The translations under genes were made by a program, and so were the position numbers. The notes under the pieces were generated by a model. That model saw only the letters and a list, made by a program, of their open reading frames with translations. It was not told the origin of the DNA and made no database searches. From positions 1 through 18,554 of the forward strand of contig CAUAFG010000031.1 of assembly GCA_958428235.1 (NCBI GenBank): a stretch of DNA of 18,554 nt, given 5' to 3'. Position 1 is the first letter of the stretch, and each line of letters opens with the position of its first letter. The stretch comes from Faeciplasma sp900553675 (GTDB lineage Bacteria; Bacillota; Clostridia; Oscillospirales; Ruminococcaceae). Positions 1-6,523 of this stretch are shown here, one piece after another.

Positions 1-67
1 GTATTAATCTATACCTTTGCTTGCAATATATGGACGGAAACGCACAACCTTTGTTAGGAGAAACGTT

Positions 68-130
68 GAGGGGAAGAGGGGGAAGTCCGCACTTTTGTTC
101 GGATTTTGCTCTTCCCCCCGTCTCCCCTTA
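68..130. repeat. Long imperfect inverted repeat (G-rich/C-rich arms)
   Basis: Two arms of about 18 bases, rich in G and C respectively, can fold into one long hairpin with a few mismatches. The loop side carries a further TCCG/CGGA pairing. There is no clear T-run directly after either arm, so it is not a canonical intrinsic terminator. Its role is unknown. Confidence 0.4.
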
Positions 131-255
131 GGTTCATCCCCTTTAACCACTGCAGGCAGTAGAGCAGATATCAAACGGCTCACCCTATGGTGCAAAGCAT
201 CCTCAACATCCCTCCCCGCATTCCGTCAGGCATACAACCACCCCCATCCCCCTCC

Positions 256-284
256 TTGCATTTCGCCCACATCTATGCTATAAT
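256..284 (+). promoter_or_regulatory. Isolated SigA-like promoter, antisense to the XRE gene 3' end
   Basis: TTGCAT (256-261) and TATAAT (279-284) are separated by exactly 17 bases, with a TG one base upstream of the -10 box (extended -10). It points rightward at the 3' end of the XRE regulator, which lies on the other strand, and no plus-strand gene starts just downstream. It may drive antisense RNA, be a relic of a lost gene, or be chance. Confidence 0.35.
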
Positions 285-291
285 ATCCCCA

Positions 292-329
292 TAAAATAAA
301 AAGCAAGACAGCCATCACGCCGCCTTGCT
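292..329 (-). terminator. Intrinsic terminator of the XRE regulator
   Basis: On the minus strand, AGCAAG and CTTGCT close an 11-bp stem (302-329) that continues through two G-U wobbles to a 6-nt loop. It is followed by the T-rich run TTTTTATTTTA. It lies about 20 bases past the stop codon of the XRE gene, as expected for its terminator. Confidence 0.8.
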
Positions 330-347
330 CAAAAAAATCTATAGGCA

Positions 348-1052
348 TTACTTCGCCGCTTCAATCTCCTTAATCTTAGCCTCACTGTTCTTTATCAGAT
401 TGACCGTCGAAGAATAGTACTGCGGATACTCCGCCGCCAAGCTTTGGGTGTTTATCTCAGGCGCAGAGCCGTCCTCAACCGAGTCCTGCCCCTCAATGTC
501 AACTCCCCTTGCCGCCGCCTTCAGCCGCGCCTCGGCAAGACACATCGCCGCGTCGCACTCAGATGAGGCGACAGTCTTGTTTATCATAAAGAAGTTTTGG
601 TCGTTCAATCGGTTGGAAGAGTATACGTGCCTGAAAACCTTGTAAACCGAAAGCATTATGTACGCCGCCGCTTCCTTTATGACCGTCTGCGAGCGGAACT
701 TTGAAAGTATTGCAAACAAAACGTTCAGCGAATTTATGATAAGCTTTTTGTTGAACGACACCATTACCGAGCCGGGAGTTACCTTGTCGCGCTTGGTTGG
801 GTCGTCCTCCGGCAGCTCGTCAACGGTGATGGTTTTGCCCTCCGGCTCCGGCGAGCGTCCTAACAGATAGTCGCAGGAGACGTTGTAATAGTCCGCTGCG
901 CGAACCAAAAAATCAAGCCCGCACTCGCGCTTGCCCTTTTCGTAATGAGAAAGAAGCCCCTGCGAGATTCCCAAGTCCTCCGCGGCTTTTTTCTGCGATA
1001 TCTTTCTTTCTTTCCTAAGAAGAGTCATTATTCTGGAAAATTCGGAATTCAA
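348..1052 (-). CDS. XRE-family transcriptional regulator with C-terminal domain
   Basis: This is a probable DNA-binding repressor of about 234 residues. The N-terminal 60 or so residues form a Cro/C1-type helix-turn-helix: LRKERKISQKKAAEDLGIS supplies helices 1-2, and ISQGLLSHYEKGKR supplies the recognition helix. It is followed by the YYNVSCDYLLGR segment typical of this family. The remaining roughly 150 residues are mostly helical with no recognised fold and may sense a ligand or dimerise. An upstream GTG at 1061 is open, but the Shine-Dalgarno AGAGGGG (1061-1067) overlaps it and lies 8 bases from a TTG at 1052, giving the usual MNSEFSRIM start. A good promoter with a palindrome over the -35 box lies upstream, suggesting autoregulation. 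The gene is divergent from the phosphatase and ends at its own terminator. Its target genes are unknown. Confidence 0.85.
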   Translation of the reverse strand: MNSEFSRIMTLLRKERKISQKKAAEDLGISQGLLSHYEKGKRECGLDFLVRAADYYNVSCDYLLGRSPEPEGKTITVDELPEDDPTKRDKVTPGSVMVSFNKKLIINSLNVLFAILSKFRSQTVIKEAAAYIMLSVYKVFRHVYSSNRLNDQNFFMINKTVASSECDAAMCLAEARLKAAARGVDIEGQDSVEDGSAPEINTQSLAAEYPQYYSSTVNLIKNSEAKIKEIEAAK

Positions 1053-1060
1053 GACTCTCA

Positions 1061-1067
1061 CCCCTCT
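1061..1067 (-). promoter_or_regulatory. Ribosome binding site fixing the TTG start of the XRE gene
   Basis: AGAGGGG on the minus strand ends 8 bases before the TTG at 1050-1052 and directly abuts the alternative GTG at 1059-1061. The spacing favours the TTG. Confidence 0.6.
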
Positions 1068-1084
1068 TTTGCTTTTATGTCCAT

Positions 1085-1110
1085 CGGTGCCGCTCGTAGT
1101 TTATGCACCG
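1085..1110 (-). repeat. Inverted repeat in the 5' UTR of the XRE gene
   Basis: CGGTGC (1085-1090) and GCACCG (1105-1110) are perfect 6-base arms around a 14-nt loop. They lie between the predicted transcription start and the ribosome binding site of the XRE gene. The element may be a leader hairpin or a second operator. Confidence 0.4.
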
Positions 1111-1136
1111 ACCAAAATGTTGTTGACGTATTGATT

Positions 1137-1165
1137 ATTATACACCGATTTTTACAGATTGTAAA
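1137..1165 (-). promoter_or_regulatory. SigA promoter of the XRE gene with overlapping palindromic operator
   Basis: On the minus strand, TTTACA (1160-1165) and TATAAT (1137-1142) have a 17-base spacer. The -35 box is one arm of a perfect inverted repeat TTTACA-GAT-TGTAAA on the plus strand (1151-1165). This position suits a repressor operator, most simply for the XRE protein itself. The same site lies upstream of the divergent phosphatase gene and could control both; no strong -10 is visible on that side. Confidence 0.7.
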
Positions 1166-1263
1166 GCCAAAAAGGTACTATCATTATTAATGAATTTCAT
1201 AAGAGATATTTGTGAATAATGTGGATATCAGCTTTTTTAATAGATTTGAAAGGAAAAAATGTC

Positions 1264-1947
1264 ATGACCGGATACCGTATTCACTTCATTCGCCACGCCA
1301 TAACCCTTGCCAATGAGGAAGGCAGATACATCGGAATAACCGAGTCGCCGATATCTGAGCGCGGTCGGCGCGAGCTTGCCGAGAAAACCGAAAAGTTTGT
1401 CTACCCCGAGGTGGACAAGGTCTACGTCAGCCCTCTAAAGCGCTGCATAGCAACCGCTTCGTTTATCTATCCTCAGGGATACGCACGCGTCGTGCCGGAG
1501 TTCAGAGAGATGAATTTCGGCGAGTTCGAAGGCAAAAAAGCTGCCGACCTGATGGGCAGACCCGACTATAAGCAGTTTTTGCGCGGAGGTCTTGACAATC
1601 CCGCCCCCGGCGGCGAGCCTATGCGCAAGGTTGTCGAGCGGTGCTATGAAGGCGTGCAGTTCGTCATCGAAGACATGATGAGAAACGGCTACAAAAACGC
1701 CGCCGTAGTCACCCACGGCGGAATCATCATGAATATTTTAAGCTGCTTCGGTCTTCCCAAGTTCTCACCCAACGACTTTGCCTGCGACTTCGGCGAGGGC
1801 TTTTCGGTACTCGTCACTGCGCAGATGTGGCAGCAGTCAAATGCCTTTGAGATTCTTGGCAGACTGCCGTATCTCAAAAATGAGTCGGGCGAGGCAAGCG
1901 AGTTCGACAGCTTTGCGGATGACGAAGCGGATTATCACGAGGAATAA
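1264..1947 (+). CDS. Histidine phosphatase family protein (phosphoglycerate mutase-like)
   Basis: This is a cytoplasmic member of the histidine phosphatase superfamily, 227 residues long from the chosen start. The catalytic RH motif is in IHFIRHAIT (Arg10, His11). YVSPLKR carries a second phosphate-binding Arg (Arg60). REMNFGEFEG carries the general acid region (Glu82), and VTHGG carries the second catalytic His (His151). The pattern is closest to the CobC/alpha-ribazole phosphatase and broad-specificity phosphatase group, but the substrate cannot be read from the sequence. An ATG at 1219 is in frame, but GAAAGGA at 1248-1254 sits about 9 bases before the ATG at 1264, and homologues start near there, so I chose 1264. 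The acidic tail from about residue 207 looks disordered. The gene is divergent from the XRE regulator and ends at a bidirectional terminator. Confidence 0.85.
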   Translation: MTGYRIHFIRHAITLANEEGRYIGITESPISERGRRELAEKTEKFVYPEVDKVYVSPLKRCIATASFIYPQGYARVVPEFREMNFGEFEGKKAADLMGRPDYKQFLRGGLDNPAPGGEPMRKVVERCYEGVQFVIEDMMRNGYKNAAVVTHGGIIMNILSCFGLPKFSPNDFACDFGEGFSVLVTAQMWQQSNAFEILGRLPYLKNESGEASEFDSFADDEADYHEE

Positions 1948-1965
1948 TTCTTAACTGATAAAAAG

Positions 1966-2010
1966 AAAACCGTCGAGGAGTCATGTTCTCCGACGGTTAT
2001 TTCTTTTTTC
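1966..2010. terminator. Bidirectional terminator between the phosphatase and the envelope operon
   Basis: AACCGTCG (1968-1975) and CGACGGTT (1991-1998) form an 8-bp stem, extended past one mismatch by further pairs including G-U wobbles. T-rich runs lie on both sides (ATTTCTTTTTT rightward, TTTTCTTTTT leftward). It serves the phosphatase gene on the plus strand. Its right half encodes the last residues of the VanZ-like protein, so it also closes the long minus-strand operon. Confidence 0.85.
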
Positions 2011-2484
2011 GCATAGCTTTAAAACAATATGTATCACGCCAAGGCAGACAAAATACCCCGTGACCATGCCGCTGTAGTCTAGAAGCACGTCCTGAGGCGT
2101 TCCGCCTCTACCCGGAACGAAAAGCTGATGAAATTCGTCCAGCGCGGCAATCAATATTCCCGCAAGGGACGCCGCAAAAAACCTCATCTTTGCAAGCAGG
2201 CACTGAGCCGTTCCGCACAGTCCCACTCCTAAAACGAAGTATATGGTAAAATGAGCTAGCTTGCGGACATAATGCTCAGCTCGGTCAAGCGGCAGACCTG
2301 TTTCGTCGAGCCGAAGGATTTTAATAATAAATGCAGTCACCCTTCCGCTCAAAGCAGAAGATTCGTCGGCATTCTGTCCCGAAAACACAAATAGAAGCAT
2401 GATTATTCCCAAAACCGTTACTATAGAAACACCCGCGCCTATTGCTTTCCGCATTTTGGCTGTTCTTATGCTTGATGTCGGCAT
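1981..2484 (-). CDS. VanZ-like family membrane protein
   Basis: This small integral membrane protein of 167 residues has about four helices (roughly 15-34, 76-94, 102-116 and 138-157). The family signature is clear: RKLAHFTIYFVLG, then LDEFHQLFVPGRGG and QDVLLDYSGM, matching the VanZ pattern of an Asp-Glu...His-Gln...Arg...Asp...Gly series. VanZ raises teicoplanin resistance in enterococci by an unknown mechanism; most homologues in Clostridia are uncharacterised and not resistance genes. The start has GGAGAG four bases upstream. It is the last gene of the envelope operon, 56 bases after the LCP gene with a hairpin between, and its stop codon lies inside the terminator stem. The basic tail (KRNNRRRT) is probably cytoplasmic. 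Confidence 0.85.
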   Translation of the reverse strand: MPTSSIRTAKMRKAIGAGVSIVTVLGIIMLLFVFSGQNADESSALSGRVTAFIIKILRLDETGLPLDRAEHYVRKLAHFTIYFVLGVGLCGTAQCLLAKMRFFAASLAGILIAALDEFHQLFVPGRGGTPQDVLLDYSGMVTGYFVCLGVIHIVLKLCEKRNNRRRT

Positions 2485-2499
2485 ATGCTCTCCTCAATT

Positions 2500-2534
2500 A
2501 ATTTCACCGAACAGATTGTCCGCTCGGTGAAATT
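2500..2534 (-). repeat. Intercistronic hairpin between the LCP and VanZ genes
   Basis: AATTTCACCGA (2500-2510) and TCGGTGAAATT (2524-2534) are perfect 11-base arms around a 13-nt loop. No T-run follows in the direction of transcription, so it is probably not a terminator. It may act as an mRNA processing or stability element that sets the level of the distal gene. Confidence 0.6.
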
Positions 2535-2540
2535 GTACTG

Positions 2541-3554
2541 TTATTCGTCCTTTTTTTGGTAGTAGATGTCGAAGACAAGCTGCTCTAAAGCTTCCTCATC
2601 GACATAAAATTCCATAAACTGCTCGCCCATAACCGATTCGCCCTCAGGAACTCTGAAGCCCTCGAAGGTGTATTCATAGGTTGCGTTCACAAGGTCCGAA
2701 AGGTCATAAATGCTGCAATCGGATACCATGTATTCCGATATCGAGGTAATCGCGGTCAGCGCAAGCGTCGGGTCGGTGGCAAGCTTTGCGGAATAGGCGT
2801 CCTTAAGCGCAGTCATATACTGTCTCTGCCGCTCCATTCTGCCGATATTGGTGCCATCTCCAACGGTCATTCTTCCTCTTACATAGGCAAGAGCATTGTC
2901 TCCCATAAGGGTGACTGTTTCGCCCTTTACAATGCCGATGTCGGGATAGTCCTCAGCGGCTGTCAGCGTGACTCCGCCAACAGCGTCGTTGATGACGGAA
3001 ACAGCGTCCATGGTAACCTTGATATAGTGGTCAATTTCGACGCCCGAAAGCAGATTGGAAACCGCCAAGGCAGCGTTCTTGCAGCTGTCCTCGCCGCCGG
3101 AGCCATATGTAAACGCCAACGCGATCTGACCCGTCTCCGTGAGAGCCAGCAGCTCGCCGGTCAAGCCAAGCTCGGGAATCTCTATCATGGTGTCGCGGTT
3201 GATCTGGATGGCTGTGTAGGTCTTGTTCAGATGGTCAAGAACCACCGCGACCAAAAAGTCGCAGTCCTCGGTGTTATAAACGCCGAGCTCTGTATCTTCG
3301 TGTTCATACTTGTCAACGCCTATGCACAGAATGGTTTCTATCTGAGGCTTCTGAACGTACCATGCGCCATTATGATAAACTTCATCAAGCCCGCTGTTCT
3401 GCTCGTACTGCGTATAGTCTTCATCGTCGGTATTAAAAGAATAATGTCGTTGCTCCCATGATAGCAGCAACGACACTATGACAATCAACAGAGCTATGAC
3501 GCAAATAAGTACAAGAATTACCTTTACAGGGACTTTTCTTAACTTAAGCTTCAT
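2541..3554 (-). CDS. LytR-CpsA-Psr (LCP) family protein
   Basis: This membrane-anchored extracellular enzyme has 337 residues. Basic residues and one transmembrane helix (about 12-32) are followed by an acidic linker and the LCP domain (about 70-250). Family landmarks are present: the Asp of CDFLVAVVLD, the catalytic-site Arg of QINRDTM (Arg120), LAYVRGR (Arg226, Arg228) and GRMERQRQYM (Arg239, Arg242, Arg244). LCP proteins transfer lipid-linked glycopolymers such as teichoic acid or capsule to peptidoglycan, and the neighbouring CpsBCD genes fit that role. A C-terminal region of about 85 residues follows the core. The ribosome binding site is weak: the nearest AAGGAA is 18 bases upstream, so translation may be coupled to the gene before it, 21 bases away. 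The polymer it attaches is unknown. Confidence 0.9.
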   Translation of the reverse strand: MKLKLRKVPVKVILVLICVIALLIVIVSLLLSWEQRHYSFNTDDEDYTQYEQNSGLDEVYHNGAWYVQKPQIETILCIGVDKYEHEDTELGVYNTEDCDFLVAVVLDHLNKTYTAIQINRDTMIEIPELGLTGELLALTETGQIALAFTYGSGGEDSCKNAALAVSNLLSGVEIDHYIKVTMDAVSVINDAVGGVTLTAAEDYPDIGIVKGETVTLMGDNALAYVRGRMTVGDGTNIGRMERQRQYMTALKDAYSAKLATDPTLALTAITSISEYMVSDCSIYDLSDLVNATYEYTFEGFRVPEGESVMGEQFMEFYVDEEALEQLVFDIYYQKKDE

Positions 3555-3575
3555 TTTTTAACTCGGTTTCGTTCC

Positions 3576-4217
3576 TTACAGAACAGCAGCGCAAGCGGCA
3601 GCTACACCGTCAGCAACAACAGCCTCACCGGTAGCAGGAGAAGTTACTCCGCCGATGGTTACGCCGTTCTTAAGGGTAACGATAGCGACAGGGGAGAAGC
3701 TGTCCATAACAACAGCAACGTTGTTAAGTCCAACAGCCTTTGCAGGAAGTGCTTCCCAACCGTCTGCACCCTTGTGAAGTACAACTACGAAGTTGCCCTT
3801 CTTAACGCCGGGAACGGTGAAGTTGATTCTTACAGAGCCGCCATCTTCGATGAGCTTCTTAGCAGTTGCGCTAAGCTTTACATCGTAAACTTCCTTAACA
3901 GTGAGGTCAGAGGCAGCTACGCCTTCGGGGAGCTCATCAGCTAAGTTGGAAACGAGAGCTGTAAGGTCGTTTGCAGCATTCTTAAGTTCGTCCTTGGTTG
4001 CAGCGTCAACAGCGGAAATAGTTACGTCAACAGGGCTGAGTCTGATAGTGTTGCCGGCAGCATCAGTAACGATTGCCTTCTGAACGCCAAAAGTACTTGC
4101 AGCTGATTTCGACACACTGGGAGCCGGACCTCTGCTTACACTTGGAGCAGCGAATACGCTGACAGTCATTGCAAGAACAAGAACTACAGCAAGTGCTGCT
4201 TTTGCAATTTTCTTCAT
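3576..4217 (-). CDS. Secreted protein with SPATG sortase-like motif
   Basis: This is a small exported protein of 213 residues. Residues 1-23 are a signal peptide (two Lys, hydrophobic core, cleavage likely after VFA). A Ser/Pro-rich stretch follows, then a mixed domain with no family I recognise, ending in a beta-rich part with VKKGNFVVVLHKGADGWEAL and DSFSPVAIVTL. The C-terminus carries SPATG (193-197) and only about 16 weakly hydrophobic residues, with no basic tail. (S/P)PxTG is the motif class known for Clostridioides difficile SrtB, and a class B sortase lies 22 bases upstream in the same operon, so this is its probable substrate. An ATG 15 bases upstream is in frame, but GGAGGG (4225-4230) lies within those codons and places the start at 4217. 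Cell-wall anchoring is an inference; the tail is shorter than usual. Confidence 0.7.
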   Translation of the reverse strand: MKKIAKAALAVVLVLAMTVSVFAAPSVSRGPAPSVSKSAASTFGVQKAIVTDAAGNTIRLSPVDVTISAVDAATKDELKNAANDLTALVSNLADELPEGVAASDLTVKEVYDVKLSATAKKLIEDGGSVRINFTVPGVKKGNFVVVLHKGADGWEALPAKAVGLNNVAVVMDSFSPVAIVTLKNGVTIGGVTSPATGEAVVADGVAAACAAVL

Positions 4218-4224
4218 GATAGTA

Positions 4225-4230
4225 CCCTCC
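4225..4230 (-). promoter_or_regulatory. Ribosome binding site deciding the start of the SPATG protein
   Basis: GGAGGG on the minus strand ends 7 bases before the ATG at 4217. It lies inside the reading frame if the upstream ATG at 4232 is used, so the internal ATG is preferred. That start also yields a normal MKKIAK signal peptide. Confidence 0.75.
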
Positions 4231-4239
4231 ATAAATTTT

Positions 4240-4986
4240 TTAGTCTATCTCTTCAGTCAGCTGAGCTAACACAAGATAGCGTTTATTATTGTTACCCCTC
4301 AAACAAGTTGAAAGGATTACAATACCGTCTTTATCTGCGGAGTAATTATCCTCGTTGATATTTACTCCAACACCGCTTGCCGAGAAAACGTTGTTAAAGA
4401 ATGTCTCTCGCATTCTGAGTCTGGTGAAATTATAATAGTGAAGAATATGCTCGTTGCCATAGGGCAAAGACGCAAACACCTTATAATGAAGCTCCTTGTC
4501 CGGCAGATATATTATAATTTCCTCGGCTTCTTTAAAGCCCTCTTCATCCGAGTAGGTCTTTTGGAGCTGCCCGAACATTGAGCCGTCGTTAGTCCTATGA
4601 CCGTAAATAAGGGTTACAGGATCGGAAAAATCTTTTGTATTATAGGTTGCCTGGGTGAAAATTGAACCCTTTGAGGATTTTTTATTTTCCCAGCTGTACT
4701 TGGTGTAATACTCGTCGTCATCGGGATTCTGAAGAACCGGGTGATCTATATCGGTTCCGGGAATCTCAATCCATGCATATATATCCGGATTCTTTTTCTG
4801 ATAATAGTCGAAATCGACAGGGCTTTTATAGCCATCTTCGTCGTCATCCGCACCGTCTGTAATCGCGTTGATTATCTTATTCAGAAGAGAACCGTCTTTG
4901 TCTACTGCCGCATAAACATTAAATGTCATCAGCGAGAGCGTTATAGCCGCCGCAGTAACTATTGAAATCAGTCGGTTAAGCTTCAT
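4240..4986 (-). CDS. srtB: Class B sortase
   Basis: This transpeptidase cleaves a wall-sorting motif in secreted proteins and links them to peptidoglycan, outside the membrane. It has 248 residues. A signal-like helix (about 5-25) is followed by a Lys/Asp-rich linker and the sortase beta-barrel. Class B hallmarks are NPDIYAWIEIPGTDIDHPV near the domain start, catalytic His130 in TLIYGHR, Cys228 in VILSTC and Arg236 in NNKRYLVLAQL. The helical insert expected in class B enzymes lies between the His and Cys motifs. It sits between cpsB (27-base gap) and the SPATG protein (22-base gap), so it is a dedicated sortase co-transcribed with its probable substrate. The family call is firm; the substrate pairing rests on context and the motif. 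Confidence 0.92.
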   Translation of the reverse strand: MKLNRLISIVTAAAITLSLMTFNVYAAVDKDGSLLNKIINAITDGADDDEDGYKSPVDFDYYQKKNPDIYAWIEIPGTDIDHPVLQNPDDDEYYTKYSWENKKSSKGSIFTQATYNTKDFSDPVTLIYGHRTNDGSMFGQLQKTYSDEEGFKEAEEIIIYLPDKELHYKVFASLPYGNEHILHYYNFTRLRMRETFFNNVFSASGVGVNINEDNYSADKDGIVILSTCLRGNNNKRYLVLAQLTEEID

Positions 4987-5013
4987 TTTATCATCCCTTC
5001 CAAACGGTAAAGC

Positions 5014-5718
5014 TTATCCCAATTGGTTGCTGAGTATATTCGTTCCGATGCTGTCAATCCGCGCAAGAGTGCCGGCTCCGAGACTCTTTTTAATCATTTC
5101 TCTTGCCTCGGCAATATTCGGTGGTCTTGAGCTTAAATTGTGACAGTCTGAGCCGATAACGTCGATTATGCCTTCTTTCAGCATTTTCATGGCTTTACGC
5201 CGCTGAAAGAAGCCGGAAGTAAAATTCTCAGCATTCGACTGTATAAGTATATCATGCATCGCCGGTTTTGTCAAGTACTTTTCAGTATTAAATTGTAAAT
5301 ATCTTTCAAGATGGGCGAGCATAACCTTGGTATTCGGATATGATGATATTTCTTCAATATCTCTCCAGATACGGTCGGTCCAGTTCATAAATGGCATCTC
5401 TATCAGGATGATGTCGGTGCCCTGAAGCTTTAAAAGCTCCAGATCCTCACACTGACATATGCCCTCAAAATACTTGACCTCTGCGCCCAGATGAATCCTT
5501 GGAAGACCGCTTTCAAGATGTGAAAACAGCTCCTCGGCGGCGCGGGTGCGTTTTTCCAGAAATTTTTCCGGAGTGTTCTGCTCGGCATAGAAATGCGGCG
5601 TCAGGCAGATGTCCGTAACTCCCTGAGCGGCTGATTGGCGCAGCATTTCAAGACTTGTTTCAACGTTTTTCGAGCCGTCGTCCACCCCCGGAAGGATGTG
5701 CGAATGGAAATCAATCAT
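5014..5718 (-). CDS. cpsB: Manganese-dependent protein-tyrosine phosphatase of the PHP family (CpsB/YwqE-like)
   Basis: This cytoplasmic phosphatase removes phosphate from the tyrosine cluster of the CpsD kinase. It has 234 residues, the normal family length. Metal-binding motifs of the PHP fold are in place: DFHSHILPGVDDG (His5, His7), LTPHF (His42), GAEVKY (Glu80), LIEMPF (Glu107), LAHLERY (His136) and GSDCHN (Asp191, His193). It overlaps the end of cpsD by 8 bases, so translation is probably coupled, which would keep kinase and phosphatase in balance. By analogy with streptococcal CpsB and Bacillus YwqE/PtpZ it tunes capsule or exopolysaccharide polymerisation. No odd features were seen. 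Confidence 0.92.
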   Translation of the reverse strand: MIDFHSHILPGVDDGSKNVETSLEMLRQSAAQGVTDICLTPHFYAEQNTPEKFLEKRTRAAEELFSHLESGLPRIHLGAEVKYFEGICQCEDLELLKLQGTDIILIEMPFMNWTDRIWRDIEEISSYPNTKVMLAHLERYLQFNTEKYLTKPAMHDILIQSNAENFTSGFFQRRKAMKMLKEGIIDVIGSDCHNLSSRPPNIAEAREMIKKSLGAGTLARIDSIGTNILSNQLG

Positions 5719-6523
5719 TCTTTTCGACCTTCGTCACCTTAGTCTGACCGCCCTGCGAGGTTCCGGACGAAGCGCCGCTCCGGCTGTTATTGCCGTAGCC
5801 GTAACCGTAGCCATATCCGTAGCCCTTCTTGTATTTCTTGTAATTCTTATGAGAAATCTCAGAGCGCGTAAGAACAAATCCCAGAACCTTGCCGTGGCGG
5901 AACTCAATCTGTCTCATAGCTTCGGCAAGCGACTGCTGGTCGCAGTAATTTCTTCTTACTACTATTATAATACCGTCCAGCAGCTTTGATATAACCAGAC
6001 CGTCCGAAACGGATGTTACAGGCGGAAGGTCGACAATAATATAGTCATAATTGTTTTTAAGAGAATCGATAACACTTTCCATCAACTCAGAGCCCAAAAG
6101 CTCGTTGGGGTTGGGTGGGATATCGCCTGCGGGAAGGGCATGAAGGTTGTCGTGGATTCCCGAAGCGCGCAGAACGTCTGCTCCGCTGCACAGTCCTGCT
6201 AAAAGGTTTGAAAGTCCGGGCGAGCGGTTTATGTTAAGACGCTTTGCCAGGGTCGGCAATCTCATATCACCGTCTATAATAAGGACTCTTTTGCCTGTTT
6301 CCGCAATGCTGTAGGCAAGGTTGATGGAGGTGGTGGACTTGCCCTCGTTCGGCATCGAGCTTGTTATTCCCACAACTCTGCACTTTGAATCTTTAGCCGG
6401 AAGGCTGAACATAAGATTAGCTCTTAAAAGCTTATATGCTTCGGCGGCAGCAAAGCTAAGATTTGCGCCTATAGGCGAATTTTCAGCTGCGGCACCGGTT
6501 GTTTTCTTTGTTATTAAGCTCAT
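5711..6523 (-). CDS. cpsD: Bacterial tyrosine kinase (BY-kinase) of capsule synthesis, CpsD-like
   Basis: This ATPase autophosphorylates on a C-terminal tyrosine cluster and, with CpsC, controls polysaccharide polymerisation or export at the membrane. It has 270 residues. Walker A is SSMPNEGKST (55-64), the second Walker-type motif of the family is LIIDGDMRLP (81-90), and Walker B is YIIVDLPP (161-168). The tail holds Tyr228 and Tyr231, then five alternating Tyr-Gly units (235-244), then a Ser/Gly/Thr-rich end. It has no transmembrane helix, so it must pair with the membrane protein CpsC, whose gene overlaps its start by 4 bases (ATGA). The strictly alternating Tyr-Gly run is unusually regular for such a cluster and is encoded by a 6-base repeat. 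Confidence 0.93.
   Translation of the reverse strand: MSLITKKTTGAAAENSPIGANLSFAAAEAYKLLRANLMFSLPAKDSKCRVVGITSSMPNEGKSTTSINLAYSIAETGKRVLIIDGDMRLPTLAKRLNINRSPGLSNLLAGLCSGADVLRASGIHDNLHALPAGDIPPNPNELLGSELMESVIDSLKNNYDYIIVDLPPVTSVSDGLVISKLLDGIIIVVRRNYCDQQSLAEAMRQIEFRHGKVLGFVLTRSEISHKNYKKYKKGYGYGYGYGYGNNSRSGASSGTSQGGQTKVTKVEKND
5792..5821 (-). repeat. Hexanucleotide repeat encoding the CpsD Tyr-Gly tail
   Basis: Five imperfect 6-base units (plus-strand forms gccgta, gccgta, accgta, gccata, tccgta) encode alternating Tyr and Gly. Unit number could change by slippage, altering the number of phosphorylatable tyrosines. The synonymous variation between units should reduce slippage. Confidence 0.7.

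Larger units (their letters stand above)
1..291. other. Left-edge region without a supportable gene
   Basis: I see no convincing gene here. The open frames on both strands are short, lack a good ribosome binding site and resemble no family I recognise. The notable structure is a long imperfect inverted repeat at about 68-130, in which a G-rich arm (GGGGAAGAGGGGGAAG) faces a C-rich arm (CTTCCCCCCGTCTCCCC) with an inner TCCG/CGGA pair. It could be a decayed terminator or an intergenic repeat. A promoter-like site at 256-284 is listed separately. Confidence 0.5.

Noticed and set aside
17..283. 88-codon plus-strand and 63-codon minus-strand frames at the left edge
   Set aside because: Neither has a convincing ribosome binding site or recognisable domain; composition follows the C- and G-rich hairpin rather than coding constraint.
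3555..3600. Frameshift truncating a longer wall-anchor tail of the SPATG protein
   Set aside because: None of the frames after the stop codon offers a hydrophobic helix with a basic end before the next gene, 21 bases away, so a simple frameshift does not restore a classical tail.
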